Below are positions 20,264 to 32,121 of a DNA stretch of 64,000 nucleotides, in pieces. Made by a program: the position numbers and the translations under genes. The notes under the pieces are model-generated. The model worked only from the letters and a program-made list of their open reading frames with translations, was not told where the DNA came from and did not search any database. The first letter of the stretch is position 1. Each line of letters begins with the position of its first letter. Source of the stretch: Thermoplasmata archaeon (GTDB lineage: Archaea; Thermoplasmatota; Thermoplasmata; Lutacidiplasmatales; UBA184); assembly GCA_021796385.1 (NCBI GenBank), contig JAJYXQ010000033.1, positions 1 through 64,000 on the forward strand, in the 5' to 3' direction.

Positions 20264-20747
20264 CAGCGTGACTCGACCATGGAGAAGAATCCAAGATCGA
20301 GCTAGGTTGATATACGCCAGCGGTGTTTCACCTCATGCAGTGTCCTCTAGCGGAAGCTATCCCGGATACCCACCCGACTGCCCCCCAGTGACGACGCCCC
20401 TTCCCAACAGTTACTTCAGGATTGTGCGAAGGAAGGAAAGAGTGAAGCGGAAGGACTTCTTTTCACCCTATGAATTGGGCCTCCGTGAAGATATGGAGAT
20501 TACTTCCCCTTGCTATCGCCGTAGTATCTCTATCCATTCAACAATATCGGATTCAAGGCGTATCATGGACCTCTATCCTGGTCTAGGTCGATTCATAGCC
20601 ATAGTCAAATTGCAAGGGACTCATGGTGTCGTTCAACATACCCCCTCGAATGAAGGCGGGCAAAGCCACCACGATTGGTGGGTACCAGCCAGCGTAGATC
20701 CTTGTGGTTTCTGGGTTCCTCCCATTCTTGGTCTTGGAGAGTAATGC

Positions 20748-21980
20748 ATGACTGATGATACGGATCCTGTTCCCAGCATGAAACCTTCTCGGGAGATGTT
20801 CAAGGGGTTCAGGAAGGGGGAAGTGCTGGTGAGTTATGACTTCCCACTGCTTCAGGTCCTTCACTCCCCGTCAGGAAAGACGTGGCTTGCCAGTTGGAGG
20901 GACAGCGATGATACGGGTGAAGATTCCGAATCGCCTGGAGCACTTCATCGGTGGCTTATTCTCCCAGTACGAGCAGAGGTCGTCAAGAGCCTCGAAGAGA
21001 ATGAGATACCTCTTCGCGACATTCTCGAGACATGTCCGGATTGGTTGTACCTGGTTGAAGGAAGAGACGTACTGCGGCCATCAAAGGTGAAGGCAATCCG
21101 TTCCTTCCAGATCGGTGAAGATTACCTCCCCAAGAGGAACATCTCAATTAGAGGGAACAACCTCCGCCAGCTCGAACTTCCCTCGATTGACCGAAAGCGT
21201 CTGGTTCTGGACATTCGTCTCTCACTCAAGGGCATGGAACCTGGGAAAGTCTCATTCTTTATCTCAGGACCGGTGAAGGAGTCTGTTCAACGGATCCTCT
21301 CGTCCACCGGACATAGCATTACGGAGACAAGAATGAAGGTTGTTGACTTGGCCTATGGTCTTGGTGACGCCTTCGAGATGTGCGAAGTGGCTACGACGAT
21401 TGGCTCATATCGCATTGTCGCTCAGCCGTCCAATCCCGATCCTGGCGGAGATAGGAAGATTGTTGAAGCTTTGTCATTGGTGAAGACCCTGATAGATGCA
21501 AGCTCCACTGGCAAGCAGCTTGGAGAAGTCGCCGCTACGGTGGGAGCAAACGCAACGATACAGATCGATTCTCTTCTGAAATTCGTCAAGAGTAATGACC
21601 TAGTCATGACCATCAGCTGGACCGTGGAAGGCATCGAAGACTCGATGGTACTCGATGCAGTCAGGGCATCAAGCCTACTTGCGAAGCTACGGCCTGCTCT
21701 AGCAAAACTGGAGAGTTCTGCCAGGCTAATGGTGAAACTTGGTCCAGATGAGGCAGAAAGGCTGCGTCTGCCTGCAAGGGGCGAAGGTGGAATGCAATCA
21801 CTTCAGCGTCAGCTTCAAGCACAGCTGACAGCGGATGGCACGTTGACAATAACGCCGGTTCAGGTCGAGAAAATCGTCCGCTATGCCCAGAGCTACGGAG
21901 AAGGAGGATTCCAAGGTCGTTTCCAAGGAATACTCGGTGCGGTCAAGAGAATGGGGATGGCGTTCTCTGAGGTACGGTAG
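20748..21980 (+). CDS. 410-aa protein of unknown function (possibly DUF6575-like N-terminus)
   Basis: Long ORF between defence-type genes; N-terminal FRKGEVLVSYDFPLLQVLHSPSGKTWLASWRD resembles DUF6575-type starts (from memory, unverified). Confidence 0.55.
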   Translation: MTDDTDPVPSMKPSREMFKGFRKGEVLVSYDFPLLQVLHSPSGKTWLASWRDSDDTGEDSESPGALHRWLILPVRAEVVKSLEENEIPLRDILETCPDWLYLVEGRDVLRPSKVKAIRSFQIGEDYLPKRNISIRGNNLRQLELPSIDRKRLVLDIRLSLKGMEPGKVSFFISGPVKESVQRILSSTGHSITETRMKVVDLAYGLGDAFEMCEVATTIGSYRIVAQPSNPDPGGDRKIVEALSLVKTLIDASSTGKQLGEVAATVGANATIQIDSLLKFVKSNDLVMTISWTVEGIEDSMVLDAVRASSLLAKLRPALAKLESSARLMVKLGPDEAERLRLPARGEGGMQSLQRQLQAQLTADGTLTITPVQVEKIVRYAQSYGEGGFQGRFQGILGAVKRMGMAFSEVR

Positions 21981-21988
21981 TCTGCATT

Positions 21989-22885
21989 TCAGATTAGCGA
22001 CTGTTTGAGCAGTTTCACGCTTGTCTCATAGTAAGACTTGTCGATCTCGAAGCCGATGCACCCCACACCTAGCTTTCTACAAGCTAGTGCGGTGTTCCCT
22101 ATTCCCATAAATGGGTCCAGAACGGTAGTTGGGTTCAGTCGGATGCCATGCAGTTTGATACACATCTCGGCAATCTCGATTGGGAAACTTGCAGGGTGGG
22201 GCCTTTCCCTCTCACGCGAGTTGATAGTCTTGTATGGAACGTACCAAGTATTGCCCCGACACCTCAGACCGGCGGACCCGTTCCTCCACCGCTCAATGTT
22301 TCCCTTATCCTTGTAGGGTACTCCAATAGACAGCCTGTCGAGTGGTACTCTCCCGGTCTTCGTGAGGTGGAAGATGTATTCGTGGGTGTCGTTAAGGAAC
22401 CGGTTCCCATTTATTGGTTTGTAATGTCCCACGTTCAGGGACTTTCTCTCACCGTAGCTGTCATTCTCAACGTAGATGGACTTGATCCAGTGTATGGAGT
22501 TCTGCAACACGAAGTAGGGCCTAAGCGCGGAGATGACTTCGAAGGGTCCCCACGGACTTGACGGTGCTGAACCAATGTTAAGAAAGAGGGAGCCGTCAAG
22601 TTTAAGTTTCGTCTTCAGCCCCTTGAAGACCGAAATCAGCCAAGAGATGTAGCGATCTCGCGGCAGAGTGTCATCATACTCGTTGTAGGATATTCCAAGG
22701 TTATATGGTGGGGAAGTGACAATGCAATCAATAGAGCTGCTGGAGAGCTTGGTCATGCCCTTGGCACAATCCAAGTTGTAGAGTACGATATCTCCCACCC
22801 GAGACTCAGGGGTGTTGAGATGTCCATTTGATGAGGGAAGGTTAGTGAACTCAGGAGGAAGTCTGGGGCGAACCGTTGTCACCAT
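21989..22885 (-). CDS. DNA methyltransferase (N6-adenine/N4-cytosine, PF01555-like)
   Basis: Motif IV TSPPYNLGISYNEYDD and motif I VLDPFMGIGNTALACRKLGVGCIGFEID. Confidence 0.9.
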   Translation of the reverse strand: MVTTVRPRLPPEFTNLPSSNGHLNTPESRVGDIVLYNLDCAKGMTKLSSSSIDCIVTSPPYNLGISYNEYDDTLPRDRYISWLISVFKGLKTKLKLDGSLFLNIGSAPSSPWGPFEVISALRPYFVLQNSIHWIKSIYVENDSYGERKSLNVGHYKPINGNRFLNDTHEYIFHLTKTGRVPLDRLSIGVPYKDKGNIERWRNGSAGLRCRGNTWYVPYKTINSRERERPHPASFPIEIAEMCIKLHGIRLNPTTVLDPFMGIGNTALACRKLGVGCIGFEIDKSYYETSVKLLKQSLI

Positions 22886-23619
22886 TAAGATGCCCTAATG
22901 GCCCTTCGGCTTTTACACTATCCCTTACCCAGCCATATTCTCCCTGAAGTTCAGGTGTCTGCTTTGATGTTGGTCTCCGGTAACCCTCGCTGAGACTGCG
23001 GCAGATAGTCCGAATGGTCCTGCGCTCTGGGAAAGTGGCCCCAGCAAGGAGCCTACACTCCAGAGTGATTCGATACTCCCAGTCCCTAACCTGACAGTCT
23101 CGCGCCTCTCCAGACAACTCGGCTGCCGCAGCCTTCAAAAGGTCAACTGACGTCTATGTTATTCGAACATGCCCTTCGAAATGAGGCTCACTCAAACCAC
23201 CTCCCTCGGGCAAGTGACTGACCTTCTTGGCCATGCGCCCCAGAGAGACGCACCTCTATTAATCTCCACCCCACGGGCTGGCTTTGCTAAAGGATCGCCC
23301 GAAAACCCAATCCTGTAAAAAGATCGGCGGATGTGCAAATAGTTCGGGCTATGGAGGCGGCCTTTTAACGGTTCATCCGACATTTTCGGGGGTAAACCCC
23401 GGGAAGCACTCGGTCGGCTCCGAAGTTCTGCAGGTCCTCTCTCGGCTGATTCTTCGGAGGGGGGATTGCAGGAACTGCTTCTGCGACCCCTCCTTCATGA
23501 CCCCCGGAGAACCCGGAAGAACCCTTTTAACAAAGCCAATGCAGTGGGCTTTGAAGCCTATCCGCTTTCTTGAAACACACCCTTGTGCTTGCTCACCTAA
23601 CTGAGACATTGTGATTCCT

Positions 23620-26600
23620 CTAGCTCCATTCAGCGCAGAGCAACTCTGCCTGTTGTAGGACAGTCTGCGTCGCCTCCTCTCTCTTGGAGGGCGGATACCC
23701 GCGGTCCTTCAGCACTCGCTTGACCATGACCCGAAGCTTCGCCCTGACGGTCTCCTTCACCGTCCAATCGATACTTACGTTCTTGCGGACGGTCTCGACC
23801 AACTGCCGGGCTATATCTCGCAACGTTCCGTCCCCGAGGACTCCCACTGCGGTTTCGTCGGCTGCGATAAGGGCATCGTAGAACGCCTCCTCCTCTTGGG
23901 ACAGTCCGAGCTTGGCGCCACGCGACCTGGCCGACTTCATGTCCTTGGCCAAGTCGATGAGCGAGGAGATCACCTCCGCCGCATCTATGGAACGGTTCTG
24001 GTACTTCCGGATGGTCATCTCCAGCATCTCCGAGAACTTCCGTCCAAGGACGAGGTTGCGTTGAGACCATGCCTTGGTCTCTTCGTTGAGCAGTTTTCGC
24101 AGCACCTCCAAGGCAAGGTTCCGGTAGGGGAGTCGCTGGACTTCGTCCAGGAACTCATCCGAGAAGATGGAGAGTTCGGGTTTCTTGAGCCCCGCCGCGG
24201 TGAAGATGTCGACCACATCGTCAGAGACAACCGCCCTCGATACGATCTGACGGACGGCGCTATCGAGTTCCTCTGGCGTCCTGCGCCCTTCCACGGTAGC
24301 CTTGGCGAGGGATGCACGGACGGCCTGGAAGAAGCCTACGTCGTCTCGGATTGCCAGAGCCCGCTCATCAGGGACTGACAGGGCAAAGGCTTTCGAGAGA
24401 TCGGAGACCGACTTGAGATAGCGCTTCTCCCCGTTTTCCAGGCCGATGATGTGCTGCATAGCCCTTGGTATGACCGCAGTCCTCTCGTGGGGGGTTCCAG
24501 AGAAGTAGGGCTTCCAGTCGAAACCGTGGTACATGTCCCGCACAATCTCGTAGTGCCTTTGCATGAGACGAACCGCTTCCTCAACCGGCACTCCCGCCTT
24601 CTTCTTGTCCTGGTCGGAGTACTCCGCCAGTGCTCGCCGTAGCTCGTCGGCGATTCCGAGGTAATCGACGATGAGACCTCCGGGCTTGTCTTTGAAGACC
24701 CGGTTCACCCTAGTGATGGTCTGCATCAGGCCATGCCCCCGCATCGGCTTGTCCACATACATCGTGTGTAGGCTTGGGGCATCGAATCCCGTTAACCACA
24801 TATCCCGGACGATGACCATCCTGAACGGGTCCTTGGGATCACGGAATCGGGTGGCGAGCGCCTCCCGGTGCTGCTTGTTGCGGATGTGCCCCTGCCACTC
24901 GGGTGGGTCATGGGCCGACCCCGTCATGACCACCTTGAGCGAGCCCTTGGCATCCTCCGAGTCAGTCCACTCGGGCCGGATCTTCCGAACCTCGTTGTAG
25001 AGGTCTACGCAGATCCGGCGGCTCATGCAGACGACCATCGCCTTGCCATCTAGTATCTCCAGTCGGTTCTCGAAGTGGTCTACAATGTCCTTTGCAAGGA
25101 GGCGCAGACGCCGAGGGGTGCCTACCATCGCCTCCAGTTGTGCCCACTTCCGCTTGAGACCCTCCTTGGTCGCTTCCTCTTCCCCCTCCGTGACCTCCTC
25201 AAACTTGGGATCGATCCGGGGGACCTCGTTCTTCTTGAGTTCGAGCCTTGCAAGCCGTCCCTCGTAGTAGATGGTGACTGTGGCGCCGTCCTCGACGGCC
25301 CGGTGGATGTCGTAGGTATCGATGTCGTCTCCGAAGACAGCCCGAGTGTTTCGGTCTACCTTCTCGATAGGTGTGCCCGTGAACCCGAGGAACGAGGCAT
25401 TGGGCAGCGCCTCCCTCATGTGCCGGGCGAACCCATCTATGAAGTCGTATTGGCTCCGGTGGGCCTCGTCAGCAATGACGATGACGTTCCTTCGATCCGT
25501 GAGGAGCGGGTACTTTTCTCCCATCTCAGGCAGGAACTTCTGGATTGTGGTGAATACGATCCCACCAGACGCTACCTTGAGGAGTCGCTTCAGGTCATCT
25601 CGGCTCTCGGCTTGGACGGGGGTCTGGCGGAGGAGGGAATGGCAGACCGCGAACTTGCCGAAGAGTTGTCCGTCGAGATCGTTGCGGTCCGTAAGGACAA
25701 CGAGGGTGGGGTTTGCGAGGTCGGGATGACGGGCGATCTTCGAGGCGTAGAACGTCATGGTGAGGCTCTTCCCGGAACCTTGGGTGTGCCAGACCACTCC
25801 TACACGCTTGTCTCCCCTGACCGAAGCCGCCTTGACCGTGGCCTCTACCGCCTGATTCACCGCATGGAACTGATGATAGGCGGCGATCTTCTTCGAGATG
25901 GTTCCGCCATCGTCCTCGTACACGATAAAGTTCCGCAAGAGGTCGAGGAGTCGTCTTTTCTCGAAAACTCCCCGGACGAGCGTCTCCAGTTCGAGGGTGC
26001 CTTTGGGGGCTCCCTCGGTGCCATCAACGGTTCGCCAGGGCATGAAGCGCTCCCGACTTGAGGTCAGGCAACCAAGCCGTGCCTCAACCCCATCGGAGAC
26101 CACGAGCAGTTCGTTGGGGTGGAAGAGGGAAGGGATCTCGGTCTGATAGGTCTGGAGTTGAGTGTATGCCGTCCATATCGTGGCTTCCTCGTCGGCGGGG
26201 TTCTTCAACTCAAAGATGGCCACCGGGAGCCCGTTGAGGTAGACGACAATGTCTGGTCTTCGGCTGTGGCCGTTCTCGATGACTGCAAGTTGGTTCACGA
26301 CCAGCCAGTCGTTCTTCTCGGGATGATCAAAGTCAATCAGCCAAGCCTTGTCACCCGCGATGCGACCATCTCTTTGACGGGTCTCCACATCTAAGCCATT
26401 CACTAGGAACTCATGCAGACGACGGTTGGAGACGGTGAGACTTGAGGACTCAGCACGCAGAACCTTTCGTAGCACCTCCTCCCTCGTGTCGGAGCCTAGG
26501 TGTGGATTGAGTCCGTCGATTGCAGCCTTCAACCGACCAGGGAGGATTACATCGTTCCAGTTTTCTCGCTCCTTCTCCTTACCGTCAGGGGCGATGTCGG

Positions 26601-26697
26601 GGGCGAACTTCGTCTCGTAGCCCAAGTCGTGAAAGTAGCCGAGAGCGGCCTCCTCGACGACGCTTTCATGGAAGGTCAGTAAGGGGCGTGGAATCAT
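23620..26697 (-). CDS. hsdR: Type I restriction enzyme, HsdR subunit
   Basis: [72 protein letters not shown]-terminal nuclease domain [21 protein letters not shown]. Confidence 0.95.
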   Translation of the reverse strand: MIPRPLLTFHESVVEEAALGYFHDLGYETKFAPDIAPDGKEKERENWNDVILPGRLKAAIDGLNPHLGSDTREEVLRKVLRAESSSLTVSNRRLHEFLVNGLDVETRQRDGRIAGDKAWLIDFDHPEKNDWLVVNQLAVIENGHSRRPDIVVYLNGLPVAIFELKNPADEEATIWTAYTQLQTYQTEIPSLFHPNELLVVSDGVEARLGCLTSSRERFMPWRTVDGTEGAPKGTLELETLVRGVFEKRRLLDLLRNFIVYEDDGGTISKKIAAYHQFHAVNQAVEATVKAASVRGDKRVGVVWHTQGSGKSLTMTFYASKIARHPDLANPTLVVLTDRNDLDGQLFGKFAVCHSLLRQTPVQAESRDDLKRLLKVASGGIVFTTIQKFLPEMGEKYPLLTDRRNVIVIADEAHRSQYDFIDGFARHMREALPNASFLGFTGTPIEKVDRNTRAVFGDDIDTYDIHRAVEDGATVTIYYEGRLARLELKKNEVPRIDPKFEEVTEGEEEATKEGLKRKWAQLEAMVGTPRRLRLLAKDIVDHFENRLEILDGKAMVVCMSRRICVDLYNEVRKIRPEWTDSEDAKGSLKVVMTGSAHDPPEWQGHIRNKQHREALATRFRDPKDPFRMVIVRDMWLTGFDAPSLHTMYVDKPMRGHGLMQTITRVNRVFKDKPGGLIVDYLGIADELRRALAEYSDQDKKKAGVPVEEAVRLMQRHYEIVRDMYHGFDWKPYFSGTPHERTAVIPRAMQHIIGLENGEKRYLKSVSDLSKAFALSVPDERALAIRDDVGFFQAVRASLAKATVEGRRTPEELDSAVRQIVSRAVVSDDVVDIFTAAGLKKPELSIFSDEFLDEVQRLPYRNLALEVLRKLLNEETKAWSQRNLVLGRKFSEMLEMTIRKYQNRSIDAAEVISSLIDLAKDMKSARSRGAKLGLSQEEEAFYDALIAADETAVGVLGDGTLRDIARQLVETVRKNVSIDWTVKETVRAKLRVMVKRVLKDRGYPPSKREEATQTVLQQAELLCAEWS

Positions 26698-28007
26698 GAG
26701 TCGACCTTGACGCGAATCTCGCCCGAGAGGAGCTTTGGGAGGAGAGTGTCGCGCGCCTCGGCGAGTGTCTCTATCAACCTGAGATTCATTAGGACCCCAT
26801 TCATCAGCGGGTCGGTTCGGTCCGCGAACGCCGCAAGGACTGGGGGCGCTGGCAACACGACTTGAGTGGCCGAGAGATTCTTGGTAGTTATCGTATCGAA
26901 TATCGTGCCGTAGGACTCTTGCTGAAGGCCCTCGACCGCACCTTCGACCGCGAACCGAAGGAAATTGTCAGGGACTCCGTTGACGGCCTTCAATCCGTAG
27001 TTGGTCTGGCTAATACACATGGGCTCAGCCAAGATCGCCAATGCCCCTACCGTCCCTCTCGCAGTAATCACCACGGTCCGAGCAGGTAGCGGACTCGTGT
27101 GGCTGTGAGCGATTCCCTTGTCGCTCACTGTTCGTTCTGTCCTCAGCAGAAAACTACCCTTCGCAGATGAGACATCCTTCCCAGAGACCCACGGTATCCC
27201 CCCGCCCCAATAGGAGCGCTCCGAGGTGGTGGGAGTCCCACCACTGTGGAGAGTTGCAATCTCAAGAAGGCCACGAACCGCCCACCCCTTCGGAATCCCC
27301 CCGATCTCCGACTCTTCGAACTCCCTCGGCCAGAGGTCCCACATGTCGGCGGGCATCCCAGGCAGACTCTTACCCTTCCTCCAGCGACCCTCAGCCTTCG
27401 CATGGGCGGGTCCGAAATCAACGAACCAGAACTTGAACAGGGCGCGGCAGATTTCTTCGAGCGTCTGGTTCACTCGACGGTTGATCTCGATCTTGTCGTC
27501 GAGGACACCAAGGACGCGAGCGATGGCGCACTGCTCTGGGTACGGAGGGAGGTCCATAGGAACCTGACTCAGCCCCCCCTTTGTCAGAATCAATTGGGCC
27601 GACCCCGCACTCGCTCGCTGTCGAAGCTCCTCGCGTCGTCTCGACAGGTCGTAGAAGACGAATTCAGATAAGGTCCCTTCATTGGTGACGATGGAAGTGA
27701 TCTGCTGATTCGTAACGCAAGACATCCCAGTCATGGCGACGCTTCCCATCCCCATCCCAATCGAGTACACCATCACGGAGCGGGGCGGAACTCGACAATT
27801 GGGCATGGTCGCCAAGCCACGCTCGCTCAGTGATCGCTCTGTGTTGAAGATAGTCCGTTCTTGGTTGAAGTCACGGGGTGTCACGAATGGTATGGGGCCA
27901 TCAAAATTGGAGGAAATCTTGGTGCTCGGGGTCTTCCCCGTTACGAGTTGCGCGATACGTCCTATTGTCGTCCGGGTCCAACCTTTAGGAGTACTGTGGT
28001 CCGGCAT
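26694..28007 (-). CDS. hsdS: Type I restriction enzyme, HsdS specificity subunit
   Basis: Two target-recognition-like halves with central and terminal repeats ([45 protein letters not shown]). Confidence 0.9.
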   Translation of the reverse strand: MPDHSTPKGWTRTTIGRIAQLVTGKTPSTKISSNFDGPIPFVTPRDFNQERTIFNTERSLSERGLATMPNCRVPPRSVMVYSIGMGMGSVAMTGMSCVTNQQITSIVTNEGTLSEFVFYDLSRRREELRQRASAGSAQLILTKGGLSQVPMDLPPYPEQCAIARVLGVLDDKIEINRRVNQTLEEICRALFKFWFVDFGPAHAKAEGRWRKGKSLPGMPADMWDLWPREFEESEIGGIPKGWAVRGLLEIATLHSGGTPTTSERSYWGGGIPWVSGKDVSSAKGSFLLRTERTVSDKGIAHSHTSPLPARTVVITARGTVGALAILAEPMCISQTNYGLKAVNGVPDNFLRFAVEGAVEGLQQESYGTIFDTITTKNLSATQVVLPAPPVLAAFADRTDPLMNGVLMNLRLIETLAEARDTLLPKLLSGEIRVKVDS

Positions 28008-28023
28008 TGTACCGTTGGCACGC

Positions 28024-29604
28024 TCAGAAATCGAACCCCAACATCGTGAGATTGTCGCGGATTCCCCTGCTCAGCGCTTCTGATTCCGCGATCTGCTCCC
28101 CCAAAGCTCGGGTCAACTTTACCATCTTCTCATGGAACGGCTCCCCATCATCCTCAGTCTCCTCGGCCCCGACGTACCTTCCAGGCGTCAGGACGAACCC
28201 GTGCGACTCGACATCCTTCAGCGTCGCTGACTTACAGAATCCAGCTACATCGACGTAATCCCCCATGTCCTTCTCGCCTCTCCATGCGTGGTAGGTCTTC
28301 GCAATCTTGGCGATCTCCTCGTCCGACAGTTCGCGATGCCTTCGGTCAATGAGGGTCCCCATCTTGCGGGCATCGATGAAGAGTATCTGCTTGCGTCGGT
28401 CCCTGAACCTCCCATTCTCTTTGTCCCGTGACAGGAACCAAAGGCAGACTGGAATCATGGAACCATAGAACAACTGACCAGGGAGAGCGACCATGCAATC
28501 AACGAGGTCCGCCTCGATAATGGCCTTCCGAATCTCCCCCTCCCCACTGCTGTTCGAGGACATCGAACCATTCGCCATCACGAATCCTGCCACTCCACTT
28601 GGCGCAAGGTGGTGGATCATGTGTTCGATCCATGCATAATTTGCGTTCCTCACGGGGGGAACCCCGTACTTCCACCGCACATCGTCCCTGAGACCTTCAC
28701 CCCCCCAGTCGGAAATATTGAACGGGGGGTTGGCAAGGATGAAGTCCGCCTTCAGGTCTTTGTGGAGATCATTTCGGAACGTGTCCGCGTGATGAGGCCC
28801 TAGGTTCGCCTCGATGCCTCGAATGGCGAGGTTCATCTTGGCAAGCTTCCAGGTCGTCGGGTTCGACTCTTGACCATAGATTGAGAGGTCCCCGAGCTTG
28901 CCTCCATGCTCCTTGATGAACTCCTCGCTCTGGACGAACATTCCTGAAGAGCCGCAACAGGGGTCGTAGACACGGCCCTTGAACGGCTCGATCATCTCAA
29001 CAAGGAGCCGCACCACACAACGAGGGGTGTAGAACTCTCCTCCCTTCTTGCCTTCTGCAGAGGCGAACTGTCCAAGGAAGTACTCGTAGACCCGCCCGAG
29101 AAGATCCTTCGAGCGATTCTCTTTGTCTCCCAGCCCAATTGTTCCGATGAGGTCGATGAGTTCCCCGAGCCGTTGCTTGTCGAGGGAGGCACGGGCGTAG
29201 TCCTTGGGAAGTACCCCCTTCAGCGTCGAGTTCTCTCGCTCGATGGCATCCATCGCATCGTCTACGAGCTTCCCAATGGTCGGCTGCTTGGCATTGGCTT
29301 GGAGGTGGGGCCAGCGAGCCTCCTTCGGAACCCAGAACACGCCCTCCGCAGAGTAGGAGTCCTTGTCCTCTGCCTCGTCCGGGTAGCTCTTGACGAGGGT
29401 TGCGTGGTGTTCTTGGAAGGCGTCGGATATGTACTTCAGGAAGACCAGACCAAGGACAACGTGCTTGTATTCGGCGGCGTCCATCGAGCCCCTGAGTTTG
29501 TCGGCAGCGGCCCACAGGGTCCGCTCGAAACCAAGGTTGGCACCTCCATTTCCATTGGACCTTCGTTTCGGCAACCGCATCAGTCGAGCCATTGGTGTAG
29601 GCAT
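28024..29604 (-). CDS. hsdM: Type I DNA methyltransferase, HsdM subunit
   Basis: HsdM N-terminus [34 protein letters not shown], motif [34 protein letters not shown]. Confidence 0.95.
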   Translation of the reverse strand: MPTPMARLMRLPKRRSNGNGGANLGFERTLWAAADKLRGSMDAAEYKHVVLGLVFLKYISDAFQEHHATLVKSYPDEAEDKDSYSAEGVFWVPKEARWPHLQANAKQPTIGKLVDDAMDAIERENSTLKGVLPKDYARASLDKQRLGELIDLIGTIGLGDKENRSKDLLGRVYEYFLGQFASAEGKKGGEFYTPRCVVRLLVEMIEPFKGRVYDPCCGSSGMFVQSEEFIKEHGGKLGDLSIYGQESNPTTWKLAKMNLAIRGIEANLGPHHADTFRNDLHKDLKADFILANPPFNISDWGGEGLRDDVRWKYGVPPVRNANYAWIEHMIHHLAPSGVAGFVMANGSMSSNSSGEGEIRKAIIEADLVDCMVALPGQLFYGSMIPVCLWFLSRDKENGRFRDRRKQILFIDARKMGTLIDRRHRELSDEEIAKIAKTYHAWRGEKDMGDYVDVAGFCKSATLKDVESHGFVLTPGRYVGAEETEDDGEPFHEKMVKLTRALGEQIAESEALSRGIRDNLTMLGFDF

Positions 29605-29716
29605 TGCTGCAGAGCCTTAAGAATGCGCCTCGCAGGAGTTGCGGTAGTCCCTTCCATCAAGCATCATCTGTTCTTGACCCAAACCTTATTGAGACCAAGA
29701 CACCTCACCGCCCAAT

Positions 29717-30037
29717 GTGACGTCTCAGGTAGAAGTTGTTGCTGGGCCCCGGTCCAGGGTTTGGAACGCTGCAGTCTCATCGGTGAGGTCCTTGGGCTGG
29801 GCTGTTGACAACTCGGATGAAACACGTGGGCTTCTCAAGGTGAGTGTTCCCGGAGGGTTACGATCTTGGGGTGAAACCCTTGAAGTTCAACTTGAAGAGG
29901 ACTCCGACCGACACGTAATCGTAACCGCACGATCGTCTGCAAGAGCACAACTCTTCAGTTGGGGCAAGACAGAGGAGAATCTGACATCATTCTTTACCGC
30001 CCTGCTGCGCAGGTTGGCGGCCAAAGACGAGGACTAG
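29717..30037 (+). CDS. 106-aa protein of unknown function, first gene of the DUF4062-GTPase cluster
   Basis: ORF ends 2 nt before the GTG start of the next gene; same strand. Confidence 0.55.
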   Translation: MTSQVEVVAGPRSRVWNAAVSSVRSLGWAVDNSDETRGLLKVSVPGGLRSWGETLEVQLEEDSDRHVIVTARSSARAQLFSWGKTEENLTSFFTALLRRLAAKDED

Positions 30038-30039
30038 GC

Positions 30040-30753
30040 GTGGAAGCGACTGGTGGTTTGTCCCTCAATCCTCCCGGAAACAGTATGGGAATCCGCCCGT
30101 CTCCGCAGGCAGCCAAGTCAAGGGAAGTAAGGGAAGTCGGGATATTTCTCTCGGGGCCGGACGATGTGGAGGGGGAGATTCGCAACGCATACTGGGTAAT
30201 CGACCATCTCAATCTCGTGCTTGGTCCAAGGCTGGGAATTCGGCTTCGCGGCGTGCGGGGATCACGAGACGCCCGAGCAGGCGTAGGCCGGCCCCAGTCG
30301 TTGATAAATCCCCTGATCGACTCTTGCAGCCTGGTCGTGGTCGTGTTCCATCGAAGGTTCGGCACTCCCACGGGGGCATCCGCCTCAGGAACCAAAGAGG
30401 AGTTCGACTACGCCTTCTCGCTCCGGGAAAGGACCGGGGAGCCAGAAATATTCCTCTTCTTTGGCGATATAGAACGCACCCAGTCCAGCAGACAAGATTC
30501 CCAAGTTGAAGCCGTACTCAGATTTAAGGGTGAGATTAGGGCGGGACGTAAGCTGTACCCAATGGATTACTCGGGTGGTGGTTCCTTCTTCGTGAAACTC
30601 CTGGAACAAATGACGATGTGGATGCTTTCGGTGTACGACTCCCTGCCTCCACTCCCCACCATGAGCACCCTTCATGAGCAAAGGCCCATTCCCCATCACT
30701 CAGTTGAGATGCTACCAGTTCAAGTTGGGAAAGACACGGATGGTGTGACTTGA
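30040..30753 (+). CDS. DUF4062 (TIR-like) domain protein, predicted defence effector
   Basis: VGIFLSGPDDVEGEIRNAYWVIDHLNLVLGPRLG...PQSLINPLIDSCSLVVVVFHRRFGTPTGASASGTKEEFDYAFSLRE matches the DUF4062 pattern (RRFGTPTG...SGT.EEF). Confidence 0.75.
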   Translation: MEATGGLSLNPPGNSMGIRPSPQAAKSREVREVGIFLSGPDDVEGEIRNAYWVIDHLNLVLGPRLGIRLRGVRGSRDARAGVGRPQSLINPLIDSCSLVVVVFHRRFGTPTGASASGTKEEFDYAFSLRERTGEPEIFLFFGDIERTQSSRQDSQVEAVLRFKGEIRAGRKLYPMDYSGGGSFFVKLLEQMTMWMLSVYDSLPPLPTMSTLHEQRPIPHHSVEMLPVQVGKDTDGVT

Positions 30754-32012
30754 AGTCCGTTGCTACCCTGCCCGAGACTCCTCTTGACTTAACTCGGAAA
30801 GGTCCACCTGCATTCGTGATTGTCGGAAGAGTTGGGGCTGGGAAGTCCACCCTGCTCAACACCCTCTTTGGTTACAACGTTGCCGAGACCGGGACCCGCT
30901 CGGATGTTACTACCGAAGTTTCTAAGTACACACTGCCCCGGACTGGTGTTGAGATATACGATACCCCCGGAGCCGGCGGACTGAGTTCTAACGCCGAAGT
31001 GGCCATGAGACAATTTCTTCGGTTGCGGGCCCCACCTGGCGAGAAAGAGCCTCTCGCTGCGGACCTAGTCATCTTTCTTTTCTCATATGAACGAGTAAAC
31101 CGACTTGACCTTGAGTTTTTCTCTGAGGTGGATGCTACCTACGGTCCAAGGGTATTGGTAGTCAAGAATTACGCATCTCACGAGACTACCGATGATCGAC
31201 TACGCAACATCGAAGCTATTGAAGCTCGCTGCGGGAAACGCCCCCTCAGTGTAGATGCAAAGATGGGCACGGGGATCGGTGATCTGATCAGAGAGATTCT
31301 TAGACTCCTGCCTCGCCAGAGACTCTTGGCATTCAACAATAGCTTGGACAACCACCGACAGCGTGCCCAGGACATGGCCAAGGCTTTCACTGTCAAGTAT
31401 GCAGCTCAGGCCGCAGTTGCAAGCAGCGAGGGAACAAGTGAAGCCAGTGCCAGATTGACGGACCTTAGGAACGAGATGTTCAGGTCAATCTCAACTGCGT
31501 ATATCGATGATCTTGAGATCAGCCATGGCCGTCCACCTATTTCCCTCACCGAGGAGGGTCAAGCTGGCAATGCGATGGCCCGAGCAGGACTCGGGTCTGT
31601 CGCAGGAGGGCTGATCGGACTTCTCGGTGGACCCCTTGGTGTCCTACTTGGTCTGTTCCTTGGGGGGCTCATCGGTGCCAGTACCATGCCCAAACGTTTC
31701 AGAGGTGGAGCTTCGGCTGTGACCGAGTTCCTTTCCTTGGGGTGGTGCCAATCCCAGTTGCTCGATAGGGCGCTCGCCGAGCCCACCATTGCTCTCTCTC
31801 GCGGTGAGGCACAGGCTAAGGCGTGGCTCAGACAGCACCAACACGAGTTTCAGGGCATGGTTGAAGACTCTAGAAAGGACGTGGCTGGGGCGATATTGAG
31901 CGGCTCCTTGGTAGAGGCTCTGAATAGTCCCAACACCCGTGATCCGTCCGACGTTGAACTATGGCTTAGACCTGTCGCTGACGAACTCTTCTCATCACGG
32001 GCTCTCAGTTGA
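30750..32012 (+). CDS. Dynamin-like/GTPase protein with C-terminal glycine-zipper hydrophobic segment
   Basis: P-loop GRVGAGKSTLLNTLFG, G3 DTPG, later GSVAGGLIGLLGGPLGVLLGLFLGGLIGAS; TTG start overlaps the upstream stop (TTGA). Confidence 0.75.
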   Translation: MKSVATLPETPLDLTRKGPPAFVIVGRVGAGKSTLLNTLFGYNVAETGTRSDVTTEVSKYTLPRTGVEIYDTPGAGGLSSNAEVAMRQFLRLRAPPGEKEPLAADLVIFLFSYERVNRLDLEFFSEVDATYGPRVLVVKNYASHETTDDRLRNIEAIEARCGKRPLSVDAKMGTGIGDLIREILRLLPRQRLLAFNNSLDNHRQRAQDMAKAFTVKYAAQAAVASSEGTSEASARLTDLRNEMFRSISTAYIDDLEISHGRPPISLTEEGQAGNAMARAGLGSVAGGLIGLLGGPLGVLLGLFLGGLIGASTMPKRFRGGASAVTEFLSLGWCQSQLLDRALAEPTIALSRGEAQAKAWLRQHQHEFQGMVEDSRKDVAGAILSGSLVEALNSPNTRDPSDVELWLRPVADELFSSRALS

Positions 32013-32121
32013 CCGCAGTTCGTGCTGCCCATTACCGCGTGCGAGTAGGTTCAAGAGTGGCGTCTATCCCTGCTCAGGAGACAAGAGCCTTGTACGACCC
32101 CCGAATCTTGAGTTCCGGCAT

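Noticed and set aside
22851-23138. 95-aa minus-strand ORF upstream of the solo methyltransferase
   Set aside because: Overlaps the methyltransferase start, no recognised motif; too weak to call.
25075-26061. 328-aa plus-strand ORF
   Set aside because: Entirely antisense to hsdR; no domain support.
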